Source: a virus. From it: 34,147 nt of DNA. The notes beneath the pieces were generated by a model. The model was not told where the DNA came from. It did no database searches and saw only the letters and a list, made by a program, of their open reading frames with translations. A program made the position numbers and the translations under genes. Of the stretch, positions 5,907 through 12,392 are shown in pieces. The stretch is from the IMG/VR virus record IMGVR_UViG_3300017779_000058, positions 1 to 34,147 of that record; one strand, given 5' to 3'. Positions within the stretch are counted from its first letter, which is position 1, and every line of letters starts with the position of its first letter.

Positions 5907-6047
5907 GCGAGGATCATCCCCGCACGACGACTTGAAGCACGGAGCAGAAACGCCCAAAGGCGCTTGCAGTTCGCAATATCCGAGGTACGAGCGGTATTGC
6001 GAACTGTTTCTGCCCGATGCTCAACAAAGACGGGCGGGGATGACCGC
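5907..6047. ncRNA. Nested 141-base structured element in the divergent intergenic region
   Basis: Four co-linear helices can form. P1 is TCATCCCCGC (5914-5923) with GCGGGGATGA (6034-6043), extended by GG/CC and GC/GC pairs past small bulges. P2 is GCAGAAAC (5944-5951) with GTTTCTGC (6006-6013). A side hairpin is CGCC-CAAA-GGCG (5951-5962). P3 is CAGTTCGCAATA (5967-5978) with TATTGCGAACTG (5995-6006), extended by CCG/CGG. The rod could be a small RNA, a leader of the leftward transcript whose ATG is 25 bases beyond it, a replication or packaging site, or a bidirectional transcription block. The strand of any transcript is not determined. Confidence 0.5.
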
Positions 6048-6131
6048 AGCCTCCACTAACAAGGTGATCGACGCTTTGACTAATTATCTGAACAAGCAAA
6101 CTGTAACGAGCGGTGTAGTATGTGGTAGTGC

Positions 6132-6195
6132 GTCAATAGCTTTGGCAAGGTGTGACGTAGGATAATTAGCAATGTTACGTTACGTCACTATTGAC
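6132..6195. promoter_or_regulatory. Nested dyads around the 17-base repeat
   Basis: GTCAATAG (6132-6139) is the inverse of CTATTGAC (6188-6195), and inside it GTGACGTA (6152-6159) is the inverse of TACGTCAC (6181-6188). Copy 2 of the 17-mer TGTTACGTTACGTCACT lies at 6173-6189. A TTGACA at 6191-6196 could be a -35 element, but the position 17 bases on has only a poor -10. This looks like a regulatory or origin-binding cluster. Confidence 0.45.
6173..6189. repeat. 17-base repeat TGTTACGTTACGTCACT, copy 2
   Basis: This is identical to 5030-5046 and lies within the nested dyads at 6132-6195, in the gap between the leftward and rightward blocks. The likely use is as a protein-binding site shared by two control regions; no known consensus was recognised. 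Confidence 0.6.
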
Positions 6196-6221
6196 AGTAC
6201 ATTACAGGATGGTGTTAGCGT

Positions 6222-6244
6222 GGGGGGAGAGAGGGAGAGGGGGG
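6222..6244. other. G-rich purine tract with near-mirror symmetry
   Basis: The plus strand is purine-only here: G6, AGAGA, GGG, AGA, G6. It offers four or more runs of three G with short loops, so a G-quadruplex is possible. It is also nearly a mirror repeat, the class that can form triplex DNA. It lies between the nested dyads and the start of the late block. Its function, if any, is unknown. Confidence 0.4.
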
Positions 6245-6264
6245 CAAGCGAATGAGACATACAA

Positions 6265-6273
6265 TGATACAAT
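6265..6273 (+). promoter_or_regulatory. Possible extended -10 element of the late block
   Basis: TGATACAAT fits an extended -10 (TG-N-TACAAT), with no matching -35 at the usual distance. A start near 6280 would give a leader of about 85 bases to the first late gene. The element overlaps the left arm of the inverted repeat 6268-6277/6352-6361, so DNA-level control and RNA-level control are alternatives. Confidence 0.3.
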
Positions 6274-6361
6274 CCTTCTTTATGATGCTTGCACCATCTA
6301 GCAAACACAGACAACAACAGTTAGCTATGTGTATGTCATCAGCATAGAAGAAAGGATTGTA
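6268..6361 (+). promoter_or_regulatory. Inverted repeat enclosing the ribosome-binding site of the first late gene
   Basis: TACAATCCTT (6268-6277) is the exact inverse of AAGGATTGTA (6352-6361), and CTT/AAG extends the stem. The right arm contains the AAGGA ribosome-binding site of the gene starting at 6364, so pairing would hide it. GACATAC (6256-6262) and GTATGTC (6331-6337) are also complementary and interleave with the first pair, a pseudoknot topology. The whole element requires a transcript start upstream of 6256. Confidence 0.4.
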
Positions 6362-6363
6362 AC

Positions 6364-6738
6364 ATGGGTGAAGTTACCCGAAAGTTGACAGATAAACAGA
6401 CAGCCCTCGTTGACACCATTGTAGCAAATGGCTGCTCCATCAAGGATGCTGCTCCTTTAGCAGGTTATGCAGTTGGCGAATCTGGAAGGGTAACTGCAAC
6501 CAAGACTATGAAGTTGCCTCATGTGCAGCAGTACATGATGGAAAGGATGAATGAGGAGTTTGGATTATCTGCTACTATCGCTGCAAGACAACTCCGTACC
6601 CTAGCTTCTGGGGCTAAATCTGAGTATGTCCAGTTAGAGGCATCGAAGGATTTGCTAGACCGTGCAGGGTATAAACCGATTGATCGCAGCCAAGTGCAGG
6701 TTGCAGGGGACATACGAGTCTCAATCGATCTAGGATAA
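6364..6738 (+). CDS. Terminase small subunit
   Basis: This 124-residue protein recognises phage DNA for packaging and loads the large subunit. The N-terminal LTDKQTALVDTIVANGCSIKDAAPLAGYA is the typical helix-turn-helix of the Terminase_2-like small subunits. It is followed by HVQQYMMERMNEEFGLSA and an oligomerisation-type helix, AARQLRTLASGAKSEYVQLEASKDLL. The C-terminus (VAGDIRVSIDL) is the usual short tail. It is the first gene of the rightward block. The large subunit follows 2.3 kb later, after ten small genes. Confidence 0.85.
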   Translation: MGEVTRKLTDKQTALVDTIVANGCSIKDAAPLAGYAVGESGRVTATKTMKLPHVQQYMMERMNEEFGLSATIAARQLRTLASGAKSEYVQLEASKDLLDRAGYKPIDRSQVQVAGDIRVSIDLG

Positions 6739-6846
6739 AACTGTTCATTGATCGTTCCGTCATGGGGGTGGGGGGGAAAAACTGTGTAACCTGTTACTGT
6801 AATAGTCTCCAACTCACATTATTCTGCTCAGAAGCAAACAGACTAA

Positions 6847-6860
6847 TTTGTGCATTGTGA
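6847..6860 (+). promoter_or_regulatory. Repeated intergenic motif TTTGTGCATTGTGA, copy 1
   Basis: The 14-mer recurs exactly at 10554-10567, and a degenerate form (TTTGTGCGTTGA) lies at 25810-25821. All are in the few real gaps of the late block and about 30-60 bases before a start. Sequence after the motif is AT-rich but not conserved. It may be a -35-like part of internal late promoters or a binding site. The rest of the 152-base gap 6739-6890 holds a G5-T-G7 run (6764-6776) and nothing else identifiable. Confidence 0.45.
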
Positions 6861-6890
6861 AAAATATTTTTATCTGCATAAGGTTCTGAC

Positions 6891-6998
6891 ATGAGTAGAT
6901 TTGATCGTACCCCAGAGAAGCAGCCGGATAGGGCTGACATGACTGTCGCCAAAGCTGCGCTCAAGAGTGGTGGATACTTAAGAAAGAAGAAGGAATAA
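6891..6998 (+). CDS. Small basic protein, 35 residues
   Basis: This short frame (MSRFDRTPEKQPDRADMTVA...) ends in a basic tail, GGYLRKKKE. AAGG lies about 7 bases before the ATG. The next gene's ATG begins 4 bases after this stop, and its ribosome-binding site lies in the AAGAAGAAGGAA that encodes the tail. The family is not recognised. It opens the run of small genes between the terminase subunits. Confidence 0.6.
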   Translation: MSRFDRTPEKQPDRADMTVAKAALKSGGYLRKKKE

Positions 6999-7002
6999 GT
7001 TG

Positions 7003-7398
7003 ATGGAAGGCACAGCAGCCATTACTGAAGACAACGAGACTCGTCGTTTAAGGGGCGGCCCTAAAGAGCAGATTAAAGGTTTGAAGTCTGTTCTTCGCCA
7101 GATAAGCAAAGAAATTAGTAAGCTGAAGGGTAGCGGAAAAAATGTTAAGACTTATTCTTTTTCTGAGGATGGAAGTTATGAAAAGCTGTCAAACAAAGAA
7201 AAGGTTCAAGAGCTAAAGCGTGAAGTTAAACATGCTCGGACTTTGCTGCGCGATGCTAGAGGCGAAGTAAAGTTTGACAAAAAAATCAACAAACCAAAAG
7301 CAAGGTATAGCGGCAAAGGCGGCGGCGGTATGTACTCTCCTAGCAAGCCTCTCAAGGATCAGTCTTTGCTCTCTATGGCTAAGAAGAGGCAGATGTGA
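7003..7398 (+). CDS. Hypothetical basic coiled-coil protein, 131 residues
   Basis: ATG at 7003 (MEGTAAITEDN) is preferred over the in-frame TTG just before it because AAGGA is well spaced. Residues about 22-45 and 63-90 are rich in Lys, Glu, Leu and Arg with heptad-like spacing, suggesting helical bundles or coiled coil. The C-terminus has a Gly run (KGGGGMYSPSKP). Several phages have such a gene between or near the terminase subunits; function unknown. The stop overlaps the next gene's GTG start. Confidence 0.7.
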   Translation: MEGTAAITEDNETRRLRGGPKEQIKGLKSVLRQISKEISKLKGSGKNVKTYSFSEDGSYEKLSNKEKVQELKREVKHARTLLRDARGEVKFDKKINKPKARYSGKGGGGMYSPSKPLKDQSLLSMAKKRQM

Positions 7399-7664
7399 GG
7401 AAGGAACACAAAAGCAAGACTGGCGGCTTGACTGCTGCGGGCCGCGCTCATTTTAAGCGTACTGAAGGTGCTAACTTAAAGCGTCAGTTAAGCAGTGGTA
7501 CGAATCCTCGTCGTGTTTCTTTTGCTGCTCGGTTTGCAGGAATGAAAGGGCCGATGAAAGATGAGAAGGGTCGCCCGACTCGAAAGGCATTGGCATTAAA
7601 GAAGTGGGGCTTTGGCTCTGTGGAGGCGGCTCGTAACTTTGCGAAGCGGCATAAGAAAGGATAG
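7395..7664 (+). CDS. DUF6321-like conserved small phage protein
   Basis: This basic 89-residue protein has the KEHKSKTGGLTAAGRAHFKR start and the GMKGPMKDEKGRPTRKALAL segment that I associate with a family common in marine phages (probably DUF6321). The start codon is GTG, overlapping the previous stop as GTGA. The high Lys/Arg content suggests nucleic-acid contact, perhaps in packaging or the virion, but no role is established. Confidence 0.72.
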   Translation: MRKEHKSKTGGLTAAGRAHFKRTEGANLKRQLSSGTNPRRVSFAARFAGMKGPMKDEKGRPTRKALALKKWGFGSVEAARNFAKRHKKG

Positions 7665-7667
7665 ATT

Positions 7668-7859
7668 ATGTGTTTTGCTAGCAGCGCTCAGAAGACAGCA
7701 GAAAAGTATTATGAAGAGATGAGGGTAGACCCTGAGGCTTTGCCTTCTCTTATGATGGACAAGAAGAAGCGCAGCGATGTGAAGTTAGGGGATGTTCCAA
7801 AGCCGATAAGCGGTAATCAGAGTTCTTCGTTGCTGACAGCTTTAAAGAGTAGTTATTGA
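7668..7859 (+). CDS. Hypothetical 63-residue protein (MCF start)
   Basis: AAAGGA precedes the ATG by about 7 bases. The product begins MCFASSAQKTAEKYYEE, with a Cys near the N-terminus as in the 78-residue gene at 10615 (MCFGGGG). The rest is charged and ends in a Ser/Leu-rich stretch. The family is not recognised. The stop overlaps the next ATG (TGATG). Confidence 0.65.
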   Translation: MCFASSAQKTAEKYYEEMRVDPEALPSLMMDKKKRSDVKLGDVPKPISGNQSSSLLTALKSSY

Positions 7860-8119
7860 TGCCAGAGCAGAAGACATCTCCGTCTGAAAGAAAGTACGAT
7901 AGCCTTCTCAACCAAATGAAGGCTTTTGAGATACCCACTAAGGTAACGGATGAAGAGGCACAGAATAAATGGCTTCGCCGTTATCACAATGTAATGGTAG
8001 ACGTTGCGTCTTACATTCGCGGCAAAGACCCAAAGTATAAGTCTCTTCTCAGCCAAGCAAAAAAGATTGAGCGGAGGTGGAACTTAGAGGGAAAATACAC
8101 TAGGGGAGGAAAAGATTAA
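7859..8119 (+). CDS. Hypothetical 86-residue protein
   Basis: The ATG at 7859 overlaps the previous stop. It is a soluble, helical and basic protein (MPEQKTSPSERKYDSLLNQM, then RRYHNVMVDVASYIRGKDPK and a basic tail RWNLEGKYTRGGKD). No motif reveals a function. The stop overlaps the next start (TAATG). Confidence 0.68.
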   Translation: MPEQKTSPSERKYDSLLNQMKAFEIPTKVTDEEAQNKWLRRYHNVMVDVASYIRGKDPKYKSLLSQAKKIERRWNLEGKYTRGGKD

Positions 8120-8352
8120 TGGCGTTTTACATTGCGCATACTGAAGAATTATGGACTGGGGAAACCCATACAATTGCAGGGATTCATTACACTGGTAAGA
8201 CGCGCATGGCTGATGCCAAGCGTTTAGTCGAAGGGCCAGAGCCAGTAAGGGCAAGAACAGCCAAGGGATCGTACAAGGCTGACAATCCTTCTACGCCTGA
8301 CATTGATGAATCGAAAACTGCGCCTAAAAAGAAAAGGAAAAAAAATGCCTAA
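8119..8352 (+). CDS. Hypothetical 77-residue protein with lysine-rich tail
   Basis: GGAGGAAAAG precedes the ATG well. The N-terminal half (AFYIAHTEELWTGETHTIAG) could form a small beta-rich domain. The second half is disordered and ends in TAPKKKRKKNA. The poly-basic tail is consistent with DNA or RNA binding. It overlaps the next short gene by 8 bases. The family is not recognised. Confidence 0.68.
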   Translation: MAFYIAHTEELWTGETHTIAGIHYTGKTRMADAKRLVEGPEPVRARTAKGSYKADNPSTPDIDESKTAPKKKRKKNA

Positions 8353-8452
8353 AGTTAATGGAAAGACTTTCTCCTACAGCAAAGAGGGAAAGAAAGCTGC
8401 AAAGGCTTACGCTCGTAAAAAGAACAAGAGTGTGAAGAATGGCAGTAAATGA
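8345..8452 (+). CDS. Small basic protein, 35 residues
   Basis: This frame encodes MPKVNGKTFSYSKEGKKAAK and a Lys/Ala-rich remainder. The MPKVNGKTFSYxxxGxxAAKxYA pattern is one I have seen repeatedly as a stand-alone phage microprotein. Its AAAAGG site lies in the Lys codons of the preceding gene. It overlaps the next gene's start by 14 bases. Function unknown. Confidence 0.65.
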   Translation: MPKVNGKTFSYSKEGKKAAKAYARKKNKSVKNGSK

Positions 8453-8606
8453 AGCAGGTAATTATACCAAGCCCAAGATGCGGAAGTCTTTGTTCAACAG
8501 AATAAAGGCCGCAAATGTTCAAGGCACTGCGGCAGGTAAGTGGTCTGCGCGTAAGGCTCAACTCTTAGCCAAGCGATACAAAGCAGCAGGTGGAGGATAT
8601 AGGTGA
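8439..8606 (+). CDS. Conserved small phage protein, 55 residues
   Basis: The product contains KPKMRKSLFNRIKA and then GKWSARKAQLLAKRYKAAGG, a highly conserved signature of a small basic phage family commonly located near the terminase. It starts at an ATG inside the end of the previous gene and its stop overlaps the next GTG start (GTGA). The role is unknown; the charge suggests nucleic-acid or capsid-surface binding. Confidence 0.72.
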   Translation: MAVNEAGNYTKPKMRKSLFNRIKAANVQGTAAGKWSARKAQLLAKRYKAAGGGYR

Positions 8607-8839
8607 AAGCTTCTCAGAAATCATTAATGAACTGGGGCAAGCAGAAGTGGCGCACCAAGTCTGGCAAAAAGTCTAGTGAGACTGGTGAGCGTTACCTTCC
8701 TTCTAAAGCTATCGCTGCTCTTAGTGATTCTGAATATGCAGCTACAACCAGAGCTAAACGAAAGGGCAAGGCTTCGGGCAAGCAGTTTGTGGCTCAACCG
8801 AAAGCAATTGCTGACAAAGTAAGGAAGTACAGGACTTGA
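8603..8839 (+). CDS. DUF5872-like conserved small phage protein
   Basis: This 78-residue basic protein has a GTG start overlapping the previous stop, with a GGAGGAT site upstream. QKWRTKSGKKSSETGERYLP, SEYAATTRAKRKG and the ending KQFVAQPKAIADKVRKY match a family widespread in marine phages and giant viruses (DUF5872-type, from memory). Function unknown. The stop overlaps the next TTG start. Confidence 0.72.
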   Translation: MKASQKSLMNWGKQKWRTKSGKKSSETGERYLPSKAIAALSDSEYAATTRAKRKGKASGKQFVAQPKAIADKVRKYRT

Positions 8840-9036
8840 GCTTTACCTCTACGATTACCCAACAAGACCGCGATATGCTGCGCGGCATTGTTCGCAAGGT
8901 TCATCTATCAAGTGTCATTGCAAAGTTCGGACAGCACTTTGTTACAGACCATGAGTGCGACAAGCTCATTGACAGCATTGCGCCAGAGGTGGTTGAAGAT
9001 ATGATCCGCTTTGGAGTTAACAAAGGGCTTAGATGA
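8836..9036 (+). CDS. Conserved protein upstream of TerL, 66 residues, TTG start
   Basis: The TTG start overlaps the previous stop (TTGA), and AAGGAAG lies about 8 bases upstream. The product is helical, and its C-terminus (DKLIDSIAPEVVEDMIRFGV) is a pattern often seen in the gene just before TerL. Its stop overlaps the TerL ATG, so it is tightly coupled to packaging. Function unknown. Confidence 0.7.
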   Translation: MSFTSTITQQDRDMLRGIVRKVHLSSVIAKFGQHFVTDHECDKLIDSIAPEVVEDMIRFGVNKGLR

Positions 9037-10553
9037 TAGACTTCAAGTACAAGCCAGATGGAGAAGTCCTAAAAGTATTTATGAAGGACGATACATTCTT
9101 TCGTGGCATAAGAGGGCCAGTCGGTTCTGGCAAGTCCGTTGGCTGTTGTGTAGAAGTGTTTCGCCGCGCAATCCAACAAGGCAAAGGGCCAGATGGAATC
9201 CGCAAAAGCCGATGGGCAATCATTCGTAATACCAATCCCCAACTTAGAACCACCACCATCAAGACATGGCTTGACTGGTTTCCAGAATCAGACTGGGGTA
9301 AGTTTACTTGGTCAGTGCCATATACGCATCACATTAAGAAGGGCGACATTGATCTTGAGGTTATCTTCTTAGCTTTAGACCGCCCCGAAGATGTAAAGAA
9401 ACTGCTATCTTTAGAGCTAACTGGCGTTTGGATTAATGAGGCTAGAGAAATTGCGAAGAGTATTATTGACGCCTGTACTATGCGTGTTGGGCGTTTTCCT
9501 TCTATGCGTGATGGTGGCCCTACTTGGACTGGTGTCATTGCCGATACCAACGCGCCTGAGGAAGATCACTGGTGGCCGATTATGGCAGGTGAAGTTCCAG
9601 TCCCAGATCATATACCGCGTGAGCAAGCTAAGATGTTGGTTAAGCCAGACAACTGGTCTTTCTATACCCAACCCTGCGGCATGGTTGAAAAGAAAGGTGA
9701 AGAGGGCGAGATAGAAGACTACGAGCCAAACCCCAAAGCCGAGAACACAAAGAATATGCTCAAGAGTTATTATTCCAATCTAATAAGGGGTAAGACTAAA
9801 TCATGGATAGACGTGTATGTGATGAACCGTTTGGGCCACATCCAAGATGGGAAACCTGTTTACCCGATGTTTGCAGCAGAAGTACACATAGCAAAAGAAG
9901 AAATACCAGTAGCAGCAAATTCCCCAGTTTATGTTGGCGTGGACTTTGGCTTGACCCCTGCGGCAGTGCTTGGACAAAAGGTTCGAGGGCGATGGTTCAT
10001 TCAATCCGAAATTGTAGCCGTAGACATGGGCATCGTGCGTTTTGCCGAAGTTCTTAGAAATGAGCTAGCTATAAGATTCGCGGCAGCGTCAGAGGTAATA
10101 ATCTATGGCGATCCCGCAGGTGATTTCCGCGCACAGACTGATGAGTCTACTCCCTTTCACATCTTGCGCGGAGCAGGTTTGAGGGCGTTCCCTGCGCCTT
10201 CCAACTCCGTTGACCTTCGGCTTGAGTCAGTGTCCTCCCAGCTGACAAAAATGGTCGAAGGGAAACCTGCTTTATTAATTGATCGCAGATGCCCACAGCT
10301 AATCAAAGGCTTTGAGGGCGGGTATGCGTACAAGCGGATGGAAGTTTCTGGCGAAAGATACGCAGACAAACCAGACAAAAATATGTTTAGCCACGTTCAC
10401 GATGCTGCACAGTACCTTTTCTTAGGTGCAGGTGAGGGTCGAGCGCTCATGAATACCCAAAAACCTGCAAGAGTATCCGTTGCAAAACGTAGCTTTGATG
10501 TCTTTTCTAAGCAGTCACGCCCTAAAAAGCAGGGGTTTTGGGCAAGAATGTAG
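9033..10553 (+). CDS. terL: Terminase large subunit
   Basis: This 506-residue packaging motor combines an N-terminal ATPase with a C-terminal RNase H-like nuclease. Walker A is GPVGSGKS (28-35). The Walker B-like strand is GVWINEAR (131-138) with catalytic Glu136. The nuclease carries Asp304 (VGVDFGLT), Asp360 (YGDPAG) and Asp457 (HDAAQY), the usual metal-binding set. It overlaps the preceding gene by 4 bases. The length is typical for podovirus large subunits. No intein or truncation is seen. Confidence 0.96.
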   Translation: MIDFKYKPDGEVLKVFMKDDTFFRGIRGPVGSGKSVGCCVEVFRRAIQQGKGPDGIRKSRWAIIRNTNPQLRTTTIKTWLDWFPESDWGKFTWSVPYTHHIKKGDIDLEVIFLALDRPEDVKKLLSLELTGVWINEAREIAKSIIDACTMRVGRFPSMRDGGPTWTGVIADTNAPEEDHWWPIMAGEVPVPDHIPREQAKMLVKPDNWSFYTQPCGMVEKKGEEGEIEDYEPNPKAENTKNMLKSYYSNLIRGKTKSWIDVYVMNRLGHIQDGKPVYPMFAAEVHIAKEEIPVAANSPVYVGVDFGLTPAAVLGQKVRGRWFIQSEIVAVDMGIVRFAEVLRNELAIRFAAASEVIIYGDPAGDFRAQTDESTPFHILRGAGLRAFPAPSNSVDLRLESVSSQLTKMVEGKPALLIDRRCPQLIKGFEGGYAYKRMEVSGERYADKPDKNMFSHVHDAAQYLFLGAGEGRALMNTQKPARVSVAKRSFDVFSKQSRPKKQGFWARM

Positions 10554-10567
10554 TTTGTGCATTGTGA
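10554..10567 (+). promoter_or_regulatory. Repeated intergenic motif TTTGTGCATTGTGA, copy 2
   Basis: This is an exact match to 6847-6860, starting right after the TerL stop. The gap to the next ATG at 10615 is 61 bases and contains TCTATGG (possible -10) and a good AAAGGAG. It could be an internal promoter for the head genes. Confidence 0.45.
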
Positions 10568-10614
10568 TTTATCCTGTTCTATGGTTACGAATGTAAAAAA
10601 TAAAGGAGCTTATT

Positions 10615-10851
10615 ATGTGTTTTGGTGGTGGTGGCCCAACTGATGCAGAGAACAAAGCAGCAGCAGAAGGGCGTGTTGCAGCAGATGCGGCAAAACAAGA
10701 AGAAATTCAAGCTAGAGCATCTAAAAAACGTGAAGATGTAACTGAGGCTATTGAATCAAGCACTGAGCGCCGAGGCGGTATGCGTGGTGGCGCAGGTCGC
10801 AGATCACTTATGAGAGCAGGTGGCGCAGGGTTTTTAGGTAGGTTTGGCTAA
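10615..10851 (+). CDS. Hypothetical Gly/Arg-rich protein upstream of the portal, 78 residues
   Basis: AAAGGAG stands 7 bases before the ATG. The product begins MCFGGGGPTDAENKAAAEGR, has a charged helix, and ends in an RGG-like segment (RRGGMRGGAGRRSLMRAGGA). Proteins with an MCFGGG start occur just before the portal in many T7-like phages; their role is unclear. The stop overlaps the portal start (TAATG). Confidence 0.7.
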   Translation: MCFGGGGPTDAENKAAAEGRVAADAAKQEEIQARASKKREDVTEAIESSTERRGGMRGGAGRRSLMRAGGAGFLGRFG

Positions 10852-12392
10852 TGGCTGACGATCCAATTGCAAAGCAGTACATCGAAAAGTACAACAAGGC
10901 TAAAGCTTTTCGTGAGAACTGGGTTTCTCTTTTTGAAGAGTGTTATGAATATGCGCTGCCTCAACGAGAGTCATTCTATTATGAAGAAGCAGGGCAACGC
11001 AGGGATGACAAAATCTTTGACGAGACTGTTGTAGTTGGGGTTCAGGAATTTGCTAGCCGCTTACAGTCGGGCATAGTTCCTAACTTTGCACGATGGGCTG
11101 ATCTTATGGCAGGTAGTGAAGTGCCTCCAGATCAAAGAGAGGCTATTGATAATGAGCTAGATGAAGTCACCGAATATGTTTTTGAGGTTTTACAGAACTC
11201 AAACTTTAGCCAAGAGGTGCATGAATCCTTCATGGACTTGGCTGTCGGGACTGGTGTGTTGTGCGTAGAAGAGGGCGATGCAGTAAACCCAGTAAACTTC
11301 TCAGCAATACCGCTTCCTCATGTAGTGCTAGACACTGGCCCCGACGATAGAATTGACCACGTTTACCGTGAGCGCAAGAAGGTTAAGTTCGATCACCTTT
11401 CTATTATGTACCCCAAGGGAAAGTTCAGCCCGAAGGTGCAAGCGTTGATGGGGGCTAATCGTGAAACAACTGTTCTTGAAGTTGTTTGCAGAGATTACTC
11501 CAAGAAGAACGAAGATGCTTTCCTTCAATATGCAATCTGCCTGACAACAAACACCTGCTTATATACGAATGAAATGAAGGGCCTTGGCTCTAATCCGTTT
11601 ATTTGCTTCCGTTGGTCTAAGTGTGCAGGTGAGATTTATGGACGAGGCCCACTACTTAATGCGCTGTCTTCAATTAAGACAACGAATCTCACCATCCAGT
11701 TAATCCTTGAGAACGCACAGATGTCGATCTCTGGCATATATCAGATGGAAGATGACGGCGTAATCAACCCTGACACGATAAATTTAGTGCCCGGCACAAT
11801 TATACCGAAAGCTATGGGGTCAACTGGCCTTCAGCCTATCCAAGCAGCAGGTAAGTTTGACGTTGCGCAGCTTGTTCTTAGCGATATGCGGCACAACATT
11901 AAGACTGCACTGTATAATGATATGCTTGGCAAGCCTGATACCACACCTGCAACTGCTACAGAGGTTGCAGAACGCATGGCAGACCTGTCTCGCAGGATGG
12001 GCGCAGCCTTTGGCAGACTGCAAGCAGAGCTAGTTCAGCCAGTATTGCAGCGCGTAATCTACATTCTTAAGAAGCAAGGGCGCATTGAAGTTCCAACAGT
12101 CAATGGGAGAGAGGTCAAGGTTCGCTCTGTATCTCCATTAGCTCAAGCCCAATCTAATCAGGATATTTCTAGCGTAGCAAGATTCCTAGAGTTGGTTGGC
12201 GGGACGTTTGGCCCTGAGATGTTGCAGCTTCTAATTGACGGTGAACAGACAGCAATTCACTTAGCTAAGAAATTTGGTGTGCCAGAGAGCTTGATTCGTG
12301 ATGAAGAACAGCGTAAACAAATAGCTGCATTAGCGCAGCAAATGGCGCAGCAGCAACAGCAACAGGGACAGATGGTTGCCGAACAAGGTTAA
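10851..12392 (+). CDS. Portal (head-to-tail connector) protein, T7 gp8-like
   Basis: This 513-residue protein should form the twelve-subunit ring at the packaging vertex. The N-terminus (YNKAKAFRENWVSLFEECYEYALP) and the FASRLQSGIVPNFARWADL and VGTGVLCVEEGD segments are typical of the Head-tail_con family. The C-terminal half contains TATEVAERMADLSRRMGAAFGRLQAE and ends in a Gln-rich tail. Length matches the family. TerL precedes it and scaffold and capsid follow, as expected. Confidence 0.95.
   Translation: MADDPIAKQYIEKYNKAKAFRENWVSLFEECYEYALPQRESFYYEEAGQRRDDKIFDETVVVGVQEFASRLQSGIVPNFARWADLMAGSEVPPDQREAIDNELDEVTEYVFEVLQNSNFSQEVHESFMDLAVGTGVLCVEEGDAVNPVNFSAIPLPHVVLDTGPDDRIDHVYRERKKVKFDHLSIMYPKGKFSPKVQALMGANRETTVLEVVCRDYSKKNEDAFLQYAICLTTNTCLYTNEMKGLGSNPFICFRWSKCAGEIYGRGPLLNALSSIKTTNLTIQLILENAQMSISGIYQMEDDGVINPDTINLVPGTIIPKAMGSTGLQPIQAAGKFDVAQLVLSDMRHNIKTALYNDMLGKPDTTPATATEVAERMADLSRRMGAAFGRLQAELVQPVLQRVIYILKKQGRIEVPTVNGREVKVRSVSPLAQAQSNQDISSVARFLELVGGTFGPEMLQLLIDGEQTAIHLAKKFGVPESLIRDEEQRKQIAALAQQMAQQQQQQGQMVAEQG

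Noticed and set aside
5902-6165. Open frame of 87 residues on the plus strand (and an opposing 61-residue frame) in the divergent gap
   Set aside because: It lies over the nested inverted repeats, has no ribosome-binding site and shows no protein-like pattern; both strands stay open because of the repeats.
6764-6776. G5-T-G7 run after the TerS gene
   Set aside because: It is too short for a four-run intramolecular quadruplex of GGG tracts, and no symmetric partner or gene relation was seen.
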